Part shown: in pieces, positions 8,229-16,941 of the stretch | Position numbering within the stretch: the first letter of the stretch is position 1 | Layout of the letters: every line of letters begins with the position of its first letter | NCBI GenBank assembly: GCA_016841765.1 | Contig: JAENYN010000007.1 | Span: 59,015-114,457, forward strand | Source of the DNA: Guptibacillus hwajinpoensis | GTDB taxonomy: Bacteria; Bacillota; Bacilli; Bacillales; Bacillaceae_O | Direction: 5' to 3' | DNA: 55,443 bases | Notes under the pieces: model-generated | Database searches by the model: none | What the model saw: the letters and a program-made list of their open reading frames with translations, nothing else | What the model was told of the DNA's origin: nothing | Program-made: the position numbers and the translations under genes

Positions 8229-9137
8229 TCACCTCACCTTACTTCCCATTACAGTTTTTAGGACCTCGATAATGTCATCATAGTTTTCTGCCAAATACGC
8301 CCCCGACTCTTTTAGCTTTTCCATCTTGATGGACGGGCGGCCGGTGTTCCCCGATATCATTGCACCGGCATGGCCGAATACTGTCCCTTCCGGCATTGAT
8401 TCGGTGAACCTTCCGGCAACATAAGAAATCAGCGGTTTGGTAAAAAAGCCGTTTTTGATAAATTCAGCCGCCTCCTCTTCAAACGAGGTGCCCGGTTCGG
8501 AAAATGTAATGACAACGTCGGTATCCGGATCATGTTCAAACAGCTCAAGTAAATCAACGATGTTCGTTCCGATTAAACTGTCCCCTCCGATACCGATGCT
8601 TGTTGAAACGCCGAACCCGGCCCGTTTCACCATCCAGGATGTTTCCGCTGTCATCCCGCCGCTGCGCGAAATCACCCCGACACGCCCGGGAACGAAGCAG
8701 CGCTCGGGATTGTCACCGCCAATGGATCCAAGTTTGATCTTATCCCCCGGATTGATGACACCGGTCGTATTCGGGCCAATCAGCTTCACATCATGATCCC
8801 TGGCCGCCTTCAGCATTTTGATGACATCCAATTGGGGTATATTTTCAGTCGTGACGACGATGACCTGAATCCCATTGCTGATGGCTTCAAGCACAGCATC
8901 CAAAGCAAAAGCCGGCGGCACAACGATCAGGCTTGTATTGACATTATGGCGTTCAACAGCTTGTTTGACGGTATCATATACAGGAATCCCCATTACATCC
9001 TGACCTTTTTTACCCGGTGTGACCCCTGCTGCAATATTCGTGCCATAGTCAAGGGTATGTTTTGTAATCATGACAGCTTCTCTGCCGGTGATTCCCTGGA
9101 CGACAATTCTTGAATTTCCATCCACTAAAATAGCCAT
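8229..9137 (-). CDS. Succinyl-CoA ligase-like, alpha subunit (SucD family)
   Basis: A 302-residue protein of the SucD/MtkB family. It has a CoA-binding Rossmann domain (VQGITGREAVMITKHTLDYGT, VTPGKKGQDVMGIPVYDTV) and a ligase domain containing the phospho-histidine loop FGHAGAMI. It pairs with the SucC-like protein encoded directly before it (2-nt gap) to convert a dicarboxylate and CoA to the acyl-CoA, or the reverse, using a nucleoside triphosphate. The sequence differs noticeably from standard SucD (for example SRSGGMTAETSW), so malate-, itaconate- or methylsuccinate-CoA ligase activity is possible. The functional call as a dicarboxylate-CoA ligase is solid; the substrate is not. Confidence 0.83.
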   Translation of the reverse strand: MAILVDGNSRIVVQGITGREAVMITKHTLDYGTNIAAGVTPGKKGQDVMGIPVYDTVKQAVERHNVNTSLIVVPPAFALDAVLEAISNGIQVIVVTTENIPQLDVIKMLKAARDHDVKLIGPNTTGVINPGDKIKLGSIGGDNPERCFVPGRVGVISRSGGMTAETSWMVKRAGFGVSTSIGIGGDSLIGTNIVDLLELFEHDPDTDVVITFSEPGTSFEEEAAEFIKNGFFTKPLISYVAGRFTESMPEGTVFGHAGAMISGNTGRPSIKMEKLKESGAYLAENYDDIIEVLKTVMGSKVR

Positions 9138-9139
9138 TC

Positions 9140-10336
9140 CTATACCCCCTTCATCATTTCCATCATCTTGCCGGCCGCCTGTTCGATCGTCACATCCTCG
9201 CCGTAATACGTGATGCCAGCGCTTTCAAAAATCCGCTTGCCTTCAGTGTCATTGACGCCTGCTTCCCTTACCACAATCGGGAATTCATTCACATCAAGAC
9301 CCAGTTCTTCCACCGCCTTCACAATCCCCTCAGCCATTAAATCGATCTGGGTATTATTCGTAATGTTATGGGCCACAAACAATCCTTTGACCCCTTCTTT
9401 CGATAAAATCCCTTTTGCAAGACCATAAACCTTTTCAACAGGCGGATTGCCTCCCGTTTCGGTATAATTGGCCGGGCTCCCCCCGAGTTTGACAAGGGCA
9501 TCAAAGCTTACAAGACTTCCGCCCCCGCCTCCGCACATGAATCCGATATTTCCGCCATCCATTTCCGTATAGCGGGCGGTACCCCGATAATCCGCATCGT
9601 TCACCTTGACCATTTCTTTTTCGAGCCGGGTCAACGGCCGCCATGAGCGTTCACTGCCCACCTCCACAAGACCATCAAGTTCCGGCTGCCGGTAAAGAGC
9701 AACGTCATCAACCCCCATAACCGAGGCTGCTGCGGCAACTTCCCCTTCCTTTGTAAGCACGAGCGGATTCACTTCAAGAATATAGCAGTCATACTTGATG
9801 AAAATGTCATACAGCTTAACAAGAACAGCTGTCGCCTGCACAAGCGGCTTTCCGGTCAGACCAAGAGAACTCCAGATTTCTTTCGCCTGATAATCCGATA
9901 GATTCTGGAACGGATCAACATGAACCACCGCAACTTTATCCGGCGCTTCTTTCACAAGATCCTCCACTTCCACTCCGCCTTCAGTTGTGGCGATAATGAC
10001 AGGCTGCTGTTTTTGTTTATCAAGCGTGATGGATACATACCATTCCTGATCGATATCCAGTTTTTCTTCCACCAGTACTTCCTTAACCGGAAAATTCCGG
10101 ACGGTCATATGTAATAAGGCTTCAGTTTGTTGTTTCACCTCTTCTGGCGTGTCCGGAAATTTAATGGCGCCCGCTTTTCCCCGCTTGCCAACGGGTACAA
10201 GAGCTTTCAAGACAACCTCCCTGTCACCGGCCGCTTTGGCAGCCTCATCGCCTGATGCCGCCACCCAGCTGTCTGGCACAGGCACTCCATTTCTCCGCAA
10301 CAGGCTTTTACTGTGCTGTTCGAGGATTTTTCCCAT
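9140..10336 (-). CDS. Succinyl-CoA ligase-like, beta subunit (SucC family, ATP-grasp)
   Basis: A 398-residue ATP-grasp protein of the SucC/MtkA family, starting at ATG 10336 after GAGGAGG. The N-terminal ATP-grasp region contains EHSKSLLRRNGVPVP and VLVEEKLDIDQEWYVSI. The C-terminal half has the NPLVLTKEGEV segment and the glycine-rich GGGGGSLVSFDALVKLGG plus ETGGNPP, which form the phosphate-binding and dimer region. It is the first enzyme gene after the regulator (40-nt gap). With the alpha subunit it activates or releases a diacid. The beta chain is the specificity-bearing subunit, so modelling of this gene would tell most about the pathway. Confidence 0.84.
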   Translation of the reverse strand: MGKILEQHSKSLLRRNGVPVPDSWVAASGDEAAKAAGDREVVLKALVPVGKRGKAGAIKFPDTPEEVKQQTEALLHMTVRNFPVKEVLVEEKLDIDQEWYVSITLDKQKQQPVIIATTEGGVEVEDLVKEAPDKVAVVHVDPFQNLSDYQAKEIWSSLGLTGKPLVQATAVLVKLYDIFIKYDCYILEVNPLVLTKEGEVAAAASVMGVDDVALYRQPELDGLVEVGSERSWRPLTRLEKEMVKVNDADYRGTARYTEMDGGNIGFMCGGGGGSLVSFDALVKLGGSPANYTETGGNPPVEKVYGLAKGILSKEGVKGLFVAHNITNNTQIDLMAEGIVKAVEELGLDVNEFPIVVREAGVNDTEGKRIFESAGITYYGEDVTIEQAAGKMMEMMKGV

Positions 10337-10375
10337 TAGCCATTCCTCCTCTGGATTTTTGAACGGTATTCATAC

Positions 10376-11059
10376 TCAGTCACTGAATGGTGATGCCTTT
10401 TTGTCTTTGATCAAGTTTTCCACAAGCGTCTTCCCTGTCCGCTGGATATGAGCCTCAAGCACACTGGCCGCCTGCCCGGCATCTTTTTGTTTTACAGCAT
10501 CGAAAATAAGGCGATGCTCATCTTTTGATTTGTCTATTTGACCTGTGATGATATGCGGTGTTTGCTGAGGAAAACCCTTCCATAACTTATCGATAAAAGA
10601 TGAAAGCCTTTCCCAGGGACAATGACTGACTAAGATTCTGTGAAACTTGTTATTCAACTGAATGAATTCGTTTGCATCCTCTGTCTTCTCCATGCTTTGT
10701 AAAAGCTCTTCCAGACTTGCAATCTCATCTTCCGTCAAATCAGGGACGCTTAACCGGATGGCTTTTGCTTCAAGCACCGCCCTAAGTTCATAAATTTCCT
10801 CAATATCTTTGAGGGTGATCGGCTTCACAACTGCCCCGCGGTGAGACTCGTTGATGATCAGCCCTTCTTCTTCCAGTGTTTTCAGCGCTTCCCTGATCGG
10901 CATCCGGCTTACACCGAGTGTTTCAGCCAGCTTCGATTGAACGAGCCTTTGCCCGCCGGCAAAATCTCCACGAAGGATTGCTTCTCTGAGGATGTTGCAA
11001 ACTTGCAAAGGCAGTGTGTCACGCTCTTTGACTTTTAAAGATCCCTGTTCATTGAACAT
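10376..11059 (-). CDS. GntR-family regulator, FadR/FCD subfamily
   Basis: A 227-residue regulator. It has an N-terminal winged helix (residues about 10-75, with LAETLGVSRMPIREALKTLEEEGLI typical of GntR) and a C-terminal helical FCD ligand-binding domain with metal-type His residues (NNKFHRILVSHC, DEHRLIFDA, EAHIQR). FCD regulators usually sense organic acids. It starts at ATG 11059 after GGGAGGG and is the first gene of the operon that continues with sucC-like, so it probably controls itself and the pathway. A 13-bp palindrome overlapping the predicted -10 box upstream is the likely operator. Confidence 0.87.
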   Translation of the reverse strand: MFNEQGSLKVKERDTLPLQVCNILREAILRGDFAGGQRLVQSKLAETLGVSRMPIREALKTLEEEGLIINESHRGAVVKPITLKDIEEIYELRAVLEAKAIRLSVPDLTEDEIASLEELLQSMEKTEDANEFIQLNNKFHRILVSHCPWERLSSFIDKLWKGFPQQTPHIITGQIDKSKDEHRLIFDAVKQKDAGQAASVLEAHIQRTGKTLVENLIKDKKASPFSD

Positions 11060-11164
11060 CTTGTTTTCCCTCCCTTTTCAAACGATTGATGTTGTCCTTT
11101 CCTGCACATTAGTTAATTAAATATTTTGTATTATTAAATAATAAATAATATTCTGTCTATTATT

Positions 11165-11193
11165 AGGATACTGTATCCAATTTGTATTGTCTA
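11165..11193 (-). promoter_or_regulatory. Predicted sigma-A promoter with overlapping GntR operator
   Basis: On the minus strand TAGACA (11188-11193) and TATCCT (11165-11170) are 17 bp apart, upstream of gntR. A perfect palindrome GGATAC-T-GTATCC (11166-11178) covers the -10 box, a position suited to repression by the FCD regulator encoded just downstream. The surrounding 120 bp are very A+T rich. The -10 match is only partial. Confidence 0.45.
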
Positions 11194-11278
11194 TGGATTT
11201 TTAGGAATTTTTTCTAAATTATACCTGGAAATAGGGTATCTTTTTCACTCAAATCAACGTGGTTATCATTGAACAGCA

Positions 11279-11302
11279 AAAAGAACCAAAGCCGTTCGGC
11301 TC
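11279..11302 (-). terminator. Possible weak terminator after the CoA-transferase gene
   Basis: On the minus strand the short hairpin AGCC-GAAC-GGCT is followed by TTGGTTCTTTTT, about 45 nt downstream of the CoA-transferase stop. The stem is only 4-5 bp, so termination would be leaky. It lies before the gntR promoter. Confidence 0.3.
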
Positions 11303-11343
11303 TGATTCCCTGAAACTGATCTGATATTCTTAATCTCAAAGTT

Positions 11344-12552
11344 TTAGATGATACCGGTCTTCCGCAAAGTTGAAAGCTTTTCACTTGAAAGTCCCAGCAG
11401 TCCACCGTAGACTTCTTCATTATCCTTCCCCATCACTTCCGATCCAGGGTGCTTAATTCTTCCAGGTGTCCGGCTTAGTTTGGGAACGATACCCGGCATT
11501 GGGAAATCACCGAGTTCAGGATGTTCGACTGAAACAATCATTTCACGTTCGCGATAGTGATGGTCCTCCATAATTTCCTTCGCAGAAAAGATCAGGCCGG
11601 AAGGGACGCCTTTTTCTTCAAGCAGATCCAGGGCTTCCCGGGCAGGCAGCGTTTTGGTCCATTCCTCAATCAGCAAATCCAATTGTTTCATATTCCCGGC
11701 CCTTGCTTCATGTGTTTTATAGCGCGGATCATCTGCCAGTCCCGGCTGTCCCATTGCTTCACAAAGCCTTTTAAAAACACCATCCGCATTTGCCCCGATA
11801 ACGATATATGTACCATCTTTCGTATAATAGATGTTGGACGGCGCAATGCCAGGCAGAATATTTCCCATCCGTTCCCTGATATAACCGGCAATCATATAAT
11901 CGGGAATCAGACTCTCCATAATCGAAAAGACAGATTCATATAAAGCTGTATCGACCACCTGGCCTTTGCCGGACAGTTGGCGTTCATTTATTGCCACAAG
12001 ACAGCCTATTGTGGCGAACAGCGCTGCCAGTGTATCGCCTATTGAAATCCCGATCCTGGTCGGCGCCCTATCCGGGTAGCCCGTCACATGGCGCAGGCCG
12101 CCCATCGCTTCACCCACACTCCCGAACCCGGCCCTTTCCTTATAGGGACCCGTCTGCCCAAACCCGGAAGTCCGCATCATGATTAGCCCGGGATTGAGTG
12201 CAGACAATTCTTCATAGGAGAGATTCCACTTTTCCATCGTTCCCGGCCTGAAATTTTCGATTATGATATCCGCTTCCTTAATCAATTCCTTTAGCAGGTT
12301 CTGCCCTTCTTCCTCACGCAAATTCAGGGTAATCGACTTCTTATTTCGAGACTGGACCGGCCACCACAGTCCCTGACCGTCTTTTTCCTGCCCCCATTTC
12401 CTCATGGGATCTCCTTTGCCCGGCGGTTCCACTTTTATCACTTCAGCCCCGAAATCAGCAAGAAGCCTGCCGGAAAAAGGTCCGGCTATCAAGGTGCCGA
12501 GTTCGATGACGCGGAGATTTTCCAACGGCAAACGTTCACTTTGTTCAGTCAA
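11344..12552 (-). CDS. CaiB/BaiF (class III) CoA-transferase
   Basis: About 402 residues from a TTG start at 12552, where the ribosome site GGAGGGG lies 8 nt upstream. An upstream in-frame ATG adds a tail not seen in the family. The class III signature is clear: LRVIELGTLIAGPFSGRLLA at the N-terminus, EVIKVEPPGKGDPMRKW, and the catalytic aspartate in VVDTALYESVF. Such enzymes move CoA between carboxylic acids through a mixed anhydride on that Asp; known substrates include carnitine, formate/oxalate, mesaconate, itaconate and benzylsuccinate. It lies 284 bp upstream of gntR on the same strand and has its own leader, so it may be co-regulated rather than co-transcribed with the acid-utilisation operon. 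Confidence 0.86.
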   Translation of the reverse strand: MTEQSERLPLENLRVIELGTLIAGPFSGRLLADFGAEVIKVEPPGKGDPMRKWGQEKDGQGLWWPVQSRNKKSITLNLREEEGQNLLKELIKEADIIIENFRPGTMEKWNLSYEELSALNPGLIMMRTSGFGQTGPYKERAGFGSVGEAMGGLRHVTGYPDRAPTRIGISIGDTLAALFATIGCLVAINERQLSGKGQVVDTALYESVFSIMESLIPDYMIAGYIRERMGNILPGIAPSNIYYTKDGTYIVIGANADGVFKRLCEAMGQPGLADDPRYKTHEARAGNMKQLDLLIEEWTKTLPAREALDLLEEKGVPSGLIFSAKEIMEDHHYREREMIVSVEHPELGDFPMPGIVPKLSRTPGRIKHPGSEVMGKDNEEVYGGLLGLSSEKLSTLRKTGII

Positions 12553-12649
12553 ACGCTGTAACCCCCCTCCGTATTGTTGGTTGAATTTTCTAAATCTTTT
12601 AATAATAGTAGCAGTATTTGGCATCTTTGTGCAATAGGATGCTGCAAAT

Positions 12650-12694
12650 AGGTGCCTGACCCCCAGCGCTTTAACGCGCTGGGGTCAGGCACCT
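12650..12694. repeat. REP-like hairpin, GGTGCCTGACCCC family (copy 1)
   Basis: Near-perfect inverted repeat: GGTGCCTGACCCCC arm, AGCGC/GCGCT inner stem, TTTAAC-type loop, one unpaired C. It lies between the CoA-transferase gene and the DMT transporter gene, both on the minus strand. The same element recurs at 21956, 29023, 49898, 50311 and 55392. Confidence 0.9.
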
Positions 12695-12783
12695 CCTTAA
12701 TCAAACGTTTGTTTAACCACACGACAACACCAATACCGACCCCCGGTTTAGACGATAATCCCTTTACGAAACGGCATCCAAAA

Positions 12784-12827
12784 AGAGTTCCTGACCACCG
12801 GCTTTAACGCGCCGGGGCAGGAACTCT
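12784..12827. repeat. Variant hairpin (AGAGTTCCTG...CAGGAACTCT) downstream of the DMT gene
   Basis: It has the same architecture as the GGTGCCTGACCCC family, with a CCGG/CCGG inner stem and a TTTAACGC centre, but the outer arms are AGAGTTCCTG and CAGGAACTCT. It overlaps the stop codon of the transporter gene and is probably used as its terminator hairpin. This suggests the outer arms can diverge in step while the core is kept. Confidence 0.75.
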
Positions 12828-13794
12828 AACCTTGCATCTTATCGATATCTTTTCCATGCTCCCTGAGGGATTGATCTGGATAGGTTAGATCTGATCCTTT
12901 ACCGTTCCTCATCCTCTCATCCAAATATCCTGATCCAAGGATGACACCGGTAATAATAAACATAAATCCTGCGATTTGAAACCAGGAAATTGTTTCATTC
13001 AAAAACAATATTGAACCGACTAATGCAAAAAAAGGCATTAAATTATTAAAAATAGTTGTTTTACTTGGGCCGATTTTTTGGATGGATCCGTTGTAGAGCA
13101 ACTGCCCAATTCCAGTCGCCACAACCGCGGAAAATATAAAAATTGTCCACGCTCTGACATCCGGAATGGCCATACCGCTTACTCCATTTCCGTTAACAAA
13201 AAAGCTTGCCAATAACAAGAAGAGGGATCCGGATATCAACATGATCCCAGTCATTAATCGGGAGTCCAGCGTGTTTGTCGTTCTCTTAATAATAATGAAA
13301 CTAAATGCCTGAGATACCATTGCAATAAAAATAAATACATCTCCCAAAGACACCGTTCCCAATTTCCCCGAATTATTCAACACCACAAAAGATACACCGA
13401 TAAAACCAAGAACTATCCCGGTTATCCTCATCGCCGTCAATTTATCCTTTAAGAAAAAAGCAGACAAAATCGAAGTCGTTAACGGGATCAAAGCAAGAAT
13501 AATTCCCGCATTGGAAGCTGTTGTATGCTGTAATCCGAGGGCGAGAAAGAAATGATGCCCTGTTATACCGAGAAATCCGGCAGCCAATGTACTTTTCCAT
13601 TCTGTGAACGAAAGATTCCGTGCCAGCCTTTTATTCCAAATAAATAGTAAAATGACCAATCCTGATAGAAAAATCCTGAATCCCTGCATGGTGATAGGGG
13701 GAAAATCTTCAATGAGGACTTTGATAGCCACCACATTCAGTCCCCAAATCATCATAACAAATACAATAATAAAATAATCCACTGGCCTAACCAA
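12826..13794 (-). CDS. EamA/DMT-family transporter
   Basis: A 322-residue protein with about ten hydrophobic helices in two EamA repeats, the layout of drug/metabolite exporters of the 10-TMS DMT superfamily. The first repeat begins VDYFIIVFVMMIWGLNVVAIKVL and carries GLQHTTASNAGIILALIPL; the second carries GPSKTTIFNNLMPFFALVGSILFLNE. A TTG start at 13794 is preceded by GGAGGG. The substrate is unknown. A hydrophilic charged tail of about 30 residues follows the last helix. It sits alone between two hairpins and is not clearly tied to either neighbouring operon. Confidence 0.82.
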   Translation of the reverse strand: MVRPVDYFIIVFVMMIWGLNVVAIKVLIEDFPPITMQGFRIFLSGLVILLFIWNKRLARNLSFTEWKSTLAAGFLGITGHHFFLALGLQHTTASNAGIILALIPLTTSILSAFFLKDKLTAMRITGIVLGFIGVSFVVLNNSGKLGTVSLGDVFIFIAMVSQAFSFIIIKRTTNTLDSRLMTGIMLISGSLFLLLASFFVNGNGVSGMAIPDVRAWTIFIFSAVVATGIGQLLYNGSIQKIGPSKTTIFNNLMPFFALVGSILFLNETISWFQIAGFMFIITGVILGSGYLDERMRNGKGSDLTYPDQSLREHGKDIDKMQG

Positions 13795-13817
13795 TTATTC
13801 CACCCTCCAAACAATTC

Positions 13818-13851
13818 AAAGAGTGCCAGATGGTCCAATCCGGCACTCTTT
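13818..13851 (-). terminator. Hairpin terminator after the MBL gene
   Basis: Perfect 10-bp arms AAAGAGTGCC (13818-13827) and GGCACTCTTT (13842-13851) surround a 14-nt loop, 8 nt beyond the restored stop codon of the MBL gene. The minus-strand side ends in CTTT then GAATTGTTT, so the U-tract is short. Confidence 0.6.
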
Positions 13852-13858
13852 AAGCCTG

Positions 13859-14751
13859 TTATTTCTTTACAATGGACACCACACGATTCTTTCCGACTTT
13901 TTTGGTTTTATATTTTTCGAAAACTTTGATATCGTGTCCTGGAACTATTTTATCAATATTATTGTCAACCAGCTCATTCATTTTATAGATAGATTCAAGC
14001 TGTTCAAGATTATCAAGCCCGAGGCCTAATGGCTTATAATCCGTGGCTTTTCAAACGTATATACAACATCCTGTGCAAGCGCATAAGTTCCTTCCCTGGT
14101 TTCCACTGTAACGCCCTGTGTGCCAAATGTATGCCCTTTTGCCATGTATGTCTTTACCCCATCTACAACTTCATAGCCATCCCGATCAATTAAGGTCAGG
14201 CGGTTTTCTGAAGATACCTTAAGTAAATCATTGATATGATTAATGTCTGTCGCGAGCCACGCCCAATTCCGCACCTTGTCAGGAAGTTTAAGTGAATCAA
14301 GCCAGCCGGCAAGCTCTTCTTTTTGTACATAAAACTGGGCATTCGGAAACTGATCGATATTACCTGCATGGTCAAAATGCAAGTGGCTTAAAATGACCGT
14401 ATCAATATCTTCCGGAGTTAAGTGAACTTTCTTTAAAACAGTTGCAGGGTCTTCAATATTTTCACCGCCAAATAAAGTGGACCAGTCTTTTTGACCGTCT
14501 TCGGCATCATCCCTGTAACCGATATCAAACAGAATGTTATGATCCTTGCTTTGAATCAAATTATAAAAAAACGGAAGATAAGTCGTTCCCTGGTTATGCG
14601 CACCGTATACCAGACCCGATTTTGGATAGTTATTAATACCTCCATATTCCAGTAATTTAATACTGTACGTTTCCTTTGGCGCTGCACTCGTTGCATTTGC
14701 AAATATTAAAAAGAAAACAACAGCCATCACACTTGTAATCCTTTTCAACAT
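13859..14751 (-). pseudogene. Metallo-beta-lactamase-fold lactonase-like protein, frameshifted near its C-terminus
   Basis: The N-terminal frame starts at ATG 14751 after GGAGGAG. It encodes a signal peptide and an MBL domain like N-acyl-homoserine lactonases, with the metal motif LSHLHFDHAGN and a late GHTFGTQG. It stops early at 14026. The missing C-terminus is intact in another frame down to a TAA at 13859-13861 and includes IVPGHD, the last metal/active-site motif. The shift maps to a run of four A (T at 14048-14051 on the plus strand), where five would restore the frame. It could be a true pseudogene, slippage-based switching or a base-calling error. It is the last gene of the sigma-54-linked operon. 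Confidence 0.85.
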
Positions 14752-14772
14752 TTCTCCTCCTCTTCCCTTCAT

Positions 14773-15348
14773 CTACTTGGCATTCAACTCATCAGTCCAC
14801 ATCCGGTAAATGACCTTTTTAATACTGTCATTCGCACTATTTGTCATTTCGATAAATCGATCCAGACTGGAAACATCTTTCGTAGCAAAGTAATGTTCAA
14901 ACTCTGCAATTGCATCCTGATATAAGTCAAGCGCATCCAGGTATGTTTTCAAGGTGGCCTCCATTGTCTGAGGGGGATCAATTTTTAGCAATTTTGCTCT
15001 AATGGCGGGAAGTTCCCTTTTTGCTTCCGTTATTATATTTTCAACAGAGCGAATATCAGCCTCACCTGATAAAAACAACGCCCCGGTTCCGGACATTCTT
15101 ATAATGAGCGTTTTCAATTCAAAGTGAATCGGTCTAATCGCTTTTGCAAATGCCAATTCTTCCTCGGTTAATTCAGGTGAAAATTCAGCAGTTTGAGAAT
15201 CATCAGCTGCTTCCACCGCTTTCAAATCTCTCTCCTCCCGCTCACTTCCCGTAACTTCCTGGTACGTTTGGGAGGGACCATTAAGTATAGAATTGTTGCA
15301 GCCTGCCATTACAAAGAGAAGAATCATAACCACTAAAATTTTCTTCAC
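14773..15348 (-). CDS. Lipoprotein of unknown function
   Basis: A 191-residue protein starting at GTG 15348 (ribosome site GGAGGG). It has a lipoprotein signal peptide with lipobox VMAGC, so it should be anchored on the outer face of the membrane. The rest is acidic and mostly helical, with segments rich in Leu and charged residues (residues 65-190), and I recognise no catalytic motif. It lies between the sodium symporter gene and the MBL gene in one operon, which suggests a helper or sensor role in uptake or hydrolysis of the operon's substrate. That is inference only. Confidence 0.7.
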   Translation of the reverse strand: MKKILVVMILLFVMAGCNNSILNGPSQTYQEVTGSEREERDLKAVEAADDSQTAEFSPELTEEELAFAKAIRPIHFELKTLIIRMSGTGALFLSGEADIRSVENIITEAKRELPAIRAKLLKIDPPQTMEATLKTYLDALDLYQDAIAEFEHYFATKDVSSLDRFIEMTNSANDSIKKVIYRMWTDELNAK

Positions 15349-15388
15349 TTACTATCCCTCCAATTTTTCCAGGATAAGCGGGCAGAGG

Positions 15389-16927
15389 TTATTGTGAAAT
15401 TGTACTATCAGGTATTCCCGGGTCAATCTTCTCCTGCGAACCATAAATGCCCTCCAAAAATGTCTGCTCCATTGGTTTTGTCGCAAGTGTCACGACTACC
15501 ATGACAACTGAGGCGACCATAATGGAATAAGCGGAGGCTGCAAAAGGATTCGTGATCGCTTCCAGACCTGGAATCCATCCCTGGTACAAAGTCGCATAGG
15601 CTAAGACACCCACGGTGAACGATGTGACGGCGCCCTGCTTATTCGCTCTTTTCCAAAGGGCTCCAATAGCAAGCGGTCCGGCAAGACCGGAAACCATGCC
15701 GCCAACCCCTATCCATAAGAACATAGCAAGTGATGCCGGCGGATCATATGAAAGATAGATTCCCAGCAAAATACAAAGGATAACTGTAATGCGCCCAATC
15801 AAAAGGGAATTACGCTCAACTCTCGGTTTGTCCGGATTATTTTTCGCTATTGTTTTCCGGTAAATATCGTTCGCGAAAATTTGTGAAAAGGAAACAATTA
15901 AACCATCACTTGTTGACAGTATGGCGGACAGCACGACAACGGCCATCAATGCAGCTAAAAATGGCGGGAAGACTTCTACGAACAGAGCTGGGATTACGGA
16001 ATCCGCATGTGCAAGAGGTTCTTGAATTACCGCAGCACCCAATAATCCCCCCAGTGCCATCATCGGCAGCAAAGCACCGGCAATAATGGAAAAGCTTAAA
16101 AACACTTTTAGCTGTTTCCCGCTTTTTAGAGCAAGAAATTTGTTGCCGATATGCGGCAGTACACCGAATGGAATGTGGGCAACCAGAATTAAGAAAGCCA
16201 GCCAGGCACTTCCATAAGTATCATGACCCGGTATAAATAAATTGCCCCAACCAGCTTCCGGATTTTTCTGGGCAATCACGTTGTTTACCCCAGACACGCC
16301 CCCGTCGACACCAAAGCCTGTAAAAAACATTATTGTCACAACAAGTGCAATGATAACCATCAAGAATCCCTGAATGGCATCAGTCATAATATCAGAATGG
16401 GAACCTCCTAAAACGAGGTAAATCCCCAACACAATTGCCGTCAACCAGAGACCGGCATTATAGCTTAGCCCCATCATTGTCTCAAACATCAATGCAGCCG
16501 CTACCAATTGTGACACGATATAGAATATCAGCAGCAGGGAAAGGACTGCTAATCCGACCCTTAAATATTCACTGTTGAACCGTTCACCGACAATCTCTGG
16601 TATTGTCCGATTACTGAATTTATCACCCATCGTTTTTACAAGGCGGGCTGTCAGCAGCATCCCTCCATATATTCCGATCGGATAAATGATTGGATACCAG
16701 AGACTCGCAAAACCAAGGCTGTACGCCTGGCCCGGTATCCCCATAAATGTGGAACCAGATGCAGTTGTTGCACAAACAGCCAGGCCGAGTGCGATTGGCC
16801 CATAGCTTGACCGGGCAGTCGCGAAATCATCAGCGTTGTGTGTCTTCTTCATCCCTGCATACCCCAGGTAAATCATCATACCCAGAAAGATAACCATCAA
16901 AATCCAGGACCATGCAATTACCGACAT
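15389..16927 (-). CDS. Sodium:solute symporter (SSS family)
   Basis: A 512-residue membrane protein with about 13 helices of the SSS/PanF type. The N-terminal region carries the ATTASGSTFMGIPGQAYSLG motif of this family, and RNSLLIGRITVI with ILSTSDGLIVSFSQIFANDIYR corresponds to the sodium-site helix 8 region. It starts at ATG 16927 with an AAAGGAGGT ribosome site. It is preceded by a 31-residue membrane peptide gene typical of symporter partners. The solute is unknown; the operon's dehydrogenases suggest an alcohol- or aldehyde-yielding organic acid or polyol. Confidence 0.88.
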   Translation of the reverse strand: MSVIAWSWILMVIFLGMMIYLGYAGMKKTHNADDFATARSSYGPIALGLAVCATTASGSTFMGIPGQAYSLGFASLWYPIIYPIGIYGGMLLTARLVKTMGDKFSNRTIPEIVGERFNSEYLRVGLAVLSLLLIFYIVSQLVAAALMFETMMGLSYNAGLWLTAIVLGIYLVLGGSHSDIMTDAIQGFLMVIIALVVTIMFFTGFGVDGGVSGVNNVIAQKNPEAGWGNLFIPGHDTYGSAWLAFLILVAHIPFGVLPHIGNKFLALKSGKQLKVFLSFSIIAGALLPMMALGGLLGAAVIQEPLAHADSVIPALFVEVFPPFLAALMAVVVLSAILSTSDGLIVSFSQIFANDIYRKTIAKNNPDKPRVERNSLLIGRITVILCILLGIYLSYDPPASLAMFLWIGVGGMVSGLAGPLAIGALWKRANKQGAVTSFTVGVLAYATLYQGWIPGLEAITNPFAASAYSIMVASVVMVVVTLATKPMEQTFLEGIYGSQEKIDPGIPDSTISQ

Positions 16928-16941
16928 TCTATTACCTCCTT

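Noticed and set aside
11214-11420. Minus-strand 68-aa open frame overlapping the end of the CoA-transferase gene
   Set aside because: It has no convincing ribosome site, overlaps the real gene out of frame and covers the possible terminator.
13823-14029. Plus-strand 68-aa open frame
   Set aside because: It is antisense to the shifted C-terminal part of the MBL gene, whose minus-strand reading has a conserved PGHD motif and sensible codons.
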